A stretch of 64,000 nt of DNA from Helicoverpa zea (lineage: Eukaryota > Arthropoda > Insecta > Lepidoptera > Noctuidae), in contig NC_061482.1 of assembly GCF_022581195.2 (NCBI RefSeq), forward strand, positions 4,960,001 through 5,024,000. The letters are read 5' to 3'. Made by a program: the position numbers and the translations under genes. Positions 60,635-64,000 of the stretch are shown here, piece after piece. The notes beneath the pieces are model-generated. The model saw only the letters and a list, made by a program, of their open reading frames with translations. It did not search any database and was not told where the DNA came from. How positions within the stretch are numbered: position 1 is the first letter of the stretch; each line of letters starts with the position of its first letter.

Positions 60635-62834
60635 ATTGATGATCGGAAATCCGACTGCATAGAAAAAGGAGATAATTGCCCAATACTTCATAGTGATTAA
60701 ATGCCATGTCACTTGAAATCGCTTGGGAATGACTGTACGAACATAAGGTACATTTACTCTATATCTATAGGTATTAACTATAAGTCACTTCCATTTCTAT
60801 GCAGTGCAGGATGCATTTTTTTACAATTCAAACAACTAGAAAGCATTTCGCTTTATTTCAAAGGCGTATTAGGAGAACACATGCTGCACCGATCCCATAA
60901 AAAATTGGGATAAGGTCAGGGATGCACGTAAGTAAGTATAAGTACATTCCAAATACTCAGTTTGCTAACCTCCGTTAACACCTAGTAGGCACCTTATCAC
61001 ATCGACCTTCACTTTGTAAACCGGGCTGTATTCTAGTATTATACCGGTCAAGCGTGAGTTAGATTTGAACGAATATATTCTCTTTATGTAAATTAGCTTG
61101 ATCAGATGCCTATATAGTAACCGTGAAATCAGGTATCTACATATTATGTAAAAGTATAATGTATTTGAAAAGCTTACAAAGGAATACTGTAACTTTGATG
61201 TTTCGTTCCAAAGATAGGTCCTTCTTTTATAAAAGCAAATACCGATCTTTTAAACTCCTTTAAGTCAAGATGGAGAGCAAATTCAGTCAACAAATATTGG
61301 AGACCGAGTGTCTAGCTAGAGAGTCTCTATCTCTCGTAGTCTCGTCTCTATTCGAGATATCCGAATTATCTAGTGGAACATTCCAACAAGATTCCGATTT
61401 CATATTTATATACCTACCTACCTTTTTTATAAACAAGTTGCTAAGTATATCGTGTTTTATTGTAGCTTTGTTTAAAAATTTCAATCAGCTGTTACCAAGG
61501 AAAAACCAACTACAGTTTAATATTAAATTCTTCCGGACGCTCTGATAAGATTATACTTACAACAGTGCTATTAATAAGACTTATATAGATATGATGTATT
61601 AAAGTTATTGTTTGCTTGATTGAAATATCTACTAATTGACTTAACTTTGATCCTTATCCTATCTTACCCTTTACCTGTCCTTGCGTGTACGGATATCGTT
61701 GAAGATACTAGGTTATAACTGTATGAATACCTTCTTCCAATTATATTATGTCGCCATGAAGTACAGAAGCCGGGAGGTTCACCTGCTCTGACTTTTAACA
61801 ATCGAACATTAACCTTCCACTATTGTGATAAGGTTGAATATCTTTTGAAGACATAGAGCTTGAAGCATGTTGCTGTGCTGTCGTTTGTACAAAGAATAAC
61901 TCCGTGTCCTGATTAAAATATTAATGAACCAGGTAACGAACTACCTGGGGAGAGAGAGACTTACTTTATTTAAGTTTCATACAAACGAAGGCTGGAGCGA
62001 ATTAGGATGGGGTTAATGACCTAGGTCTGTAATTAGGATACCAGTCTGCATAAGTCATCAGTGGAGTTTAGAATCTGTGAAAGATTAGGTGCCGTCTCAG
62101 AATATGTAAGTAAAGTCCAAGTTCACCGACAATATAAACGGCCGTTCTTTCTTTAAACAATTATATATTTTGAAAATTGAACTTGAAAATTCATAGGTGA
62201 TTCCTATGTTGTCGGTGAAACTGGATCCAAGTATACGATTATGAGTATTAATAAATACTCTTGTTCTTCGTACAACATTACCGTAATTCGAATAGGTACA
62301 GGAAAAGCAATACAATTCAATTTTTGAGATTGAGTTCATCAAAGTAATGTTTTTGATACACGCGTCAACAAGAACATGCCATCCGTAATTCTTTTTAATG
62401 TAATACTAAACATATATTTCAAAGTAAACATTTTCACATTTGCACACAGTGTCTAATCAAACACTGCAGGCTACTACAATTATTATTATCTTTCAGAAAA
62501 AGTAGCTACATGAAAAACTTATGTACAAGCTACCTCTAGCTCTTTGCCTCGGTTTGGTTCCCGAACTAATAGAACTACTTGGAAAATAAAGTCGTGTGGG
62601 TTAAAACATGGTTAAAATGTCACCCTAGAAACCACGGTAAGAACAGAACTGCCTTCCTATCCTAATCCATGGATTAACAGAAACTTTTTTCGTCTGTAAT
62701 TTCTTAATTAAAATATTGCCGGATTACTTACAAAAATTAGTAGGTATTTATTTTGTTATTACAAGGCCCATCTATCACCATCTAAAAGCGACGGTTTTAT
62801 ATACATATAGGTACGTCGAATTGCAAATAATAAT

Positions 62835-63020
62835 CTATAATATAAAAATGAATCGCAAAATGTGTTGGTAAGCGCATAACTCAACAACGCCTGGACCAAT
62901 TTGGCTAATTCTTTTTTTGTTGTGTTTGTTATTGTCAGGAGAAGGTTCTTATGAAAAAAAAAATAGGGTAAAGTAGAGAAGTCAGTTGACGGGAGCGATG
63001 CCGCGGGCAAAAGCTAGTTG
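62835..63020 (+). repeat. degenerate RTE-type LINE tail
   Basis: It carries ATATAAAAATGAATCGCAAAA, GTGTTGGTAAGCGCATAACT, CAACGCCTGGACCAATTTGG and AAAAGCTAGTTGTACAT. The pattern is as in other RTE-type tails, but strongly decayed. Confidence 0.55.
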
Positions 63021-63663
63021 TACATAAAGATCACTATCATTTAGTAATGGCACGTGCCACATGCGTGATAGTACCGCATTCGATAGGTCTGTACTAAAAA
63101 AAAAAAACATTATTTGTACAAGCAGATTTTTATCGAAGACTTGATAAAAAATATATAATGTTAATGACCCTGCCTTAGTTTCGGCTGAGTGACAATTATA
63201 TAATAACGATCCGATAACAAGTTCTATGACGCACGATATATGGATATATGATCGATATTTACTGTTAGATACTCGAAACCCTCTGTTCCTTGCATCAAGA
63301 TAACACTGAAGGGATAATCCGCTAAACGAGTTTATAAAGTGCTCACATGTTTGTATTAAAACGCATAAAAACTCGAATCGAGTGGCTCTCAATATCTATG
63401 TATGACTGTGCATGTATAGCTCTTCGCCTATTCTCTAGTATGGATTAAGCAGAGGTACATGTAATTATGAAATATTCTTTCATCGTAACAACATGCTAGA
63501 GGACTATCATTTTTCTATTTTTTCCGGAACCTATTTAAGAAATAAACATAACACTTATTTTTTTAACAACACGTCGCAAGTTCGGATTTTATATTAAGTG
63601 TTTTAAATATGAACATATACATCTATTTACTTCATAATCACAAGTGCTACTGAAATATAAAAA

Positions 63664-63930
63664 TACTAGCTTTTGCCCGCAACTTCGTTCGCGTGGAATA
63701 GTGACTACCAGCAGATTTTTGATTTGACCAATAGATGGCGCTATATGTCCGGAATAATTTTATTTTTATTTTTTTTTGTAATAAAAACTATCCTATGTCC
63801 TTTCTCAAGTTTCAAACTATATCTGTACCAAATTTCACACAAATCGGTTCAGTAGTTTAGGCGTGAAGAAAAGACAGACAGACAGACAGACAGACAGAGT
63901 TACTTTCGCATTTATAATATTAGTTTGGAT
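63664..63930 (-). repeat. RTE-type LINE tail, inverted
   Basis: It begins TACTAGCTTTTGCCCGCAAC, contains CCTATGTCCTTTCTCAAG and ACACAAATCGGTTCAGTAGT, then GACA repeats, and ends TTTCGCATTTATAATATTAG. Very close in layout to 49496-49720. Confidence 0.75.
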
Positions 63931-64000
63931 GTCAAAAATAAACAATACTGAATTTGTAACGTGTAATGAGATTTTGGCATCATGTAGCAAATTGGTGTTT

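Larger units (their letters stand above)
39922..64000. other. 24-kb stretch with no supported gene
   Basis: No recognisable coding exon was found. Chance frames are short and AT-driven. It holds the MITEs, SINEs, LINE tails and composite repeat listed separately. 42.7-46.7, 49.8-51.0, 56.3-57.2, 58.6-60.4 and 60.7-62.8 kb contain nothing I can name beyond small simple repeats (for example CATT units near 45846 and CA-rich runs near 46540). It may be intronic or intergenic. Confidence 0.5.

Noticed and set aside
62982..63392. 136-aa minus-strand frame
   Set aside because: It overlaps a decayed LINE tail at one end and shows no domain or coding-like composition.

Overview
The window looks like a piece of a lepidopteran (moth or butterfly) nuclear genome. 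Three things point there: AT-rich DNA with spliced eukaryotic genes, insect-type glutamine synthetase genes, and a dense load of repeat families that I associate with Lepidoptera (RTE-type LINE tails, Jockey, R1, CR1-like, hAT, Harbinger-like MITEs, tRNA-derived SINEs). The species cannot be read from the sequence.

Layout. 1-1.7 kb: a decayed CR1/L2-like LINE fragment, then the last coding exon (+ strand) of what looks like a ZYG11/ZER1-family gene. 5.4-19.4 kb: two glutamine synthetase (GS) genes in tandem on the minus strand. The upstream copy (14740-19421) has seven coding exons, 382 codons and every expected active-site residue. The downstream copy (5421-9870) keeps the same six intron positions and phases and an open frame of 373 codons, but has replaced several substrate-binding and catalytic residues, including the flap glutamate. 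Their introns and the spacer hold an R1 insertion with a target-site duplication, two minisatellites, several hairpin elements and a striking five-copy, 147-bp alternating tandem array.

19.5-33.4 kb: no supported gene. It holds a perfect 55-bp inverted repeat, a hAT-type MITE with an 8-bp duplication, and scattered degenerate repeats. 33.4-37.9 kb: a Jockey-clade non-LTR retrotransposon on the minus strand with both ORFs open and a poly(A) tail. The short motif TTTCATTGCCGTGG is clustered on its 3' side and again at its 5' end. 38.4-39.9 kb: a hAT transposon remnant with a perfect 8-bp duplication and a second element nested in it. 40-64 kb: no supported gene, only MITEs, SINEs, LINE tails and a 2.7-kb composite repeat with internal tandem and inverted modules.

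The functional core is the GS pair: one canonical ammonia-assimilating enzyme and one intact but catalytically altered sister copy. Everything else is mobile-element or non-coding sequence. Splice sites, exon edges and repeat boundaries were read by eye; family names rest on motif recognition, not on a database search.
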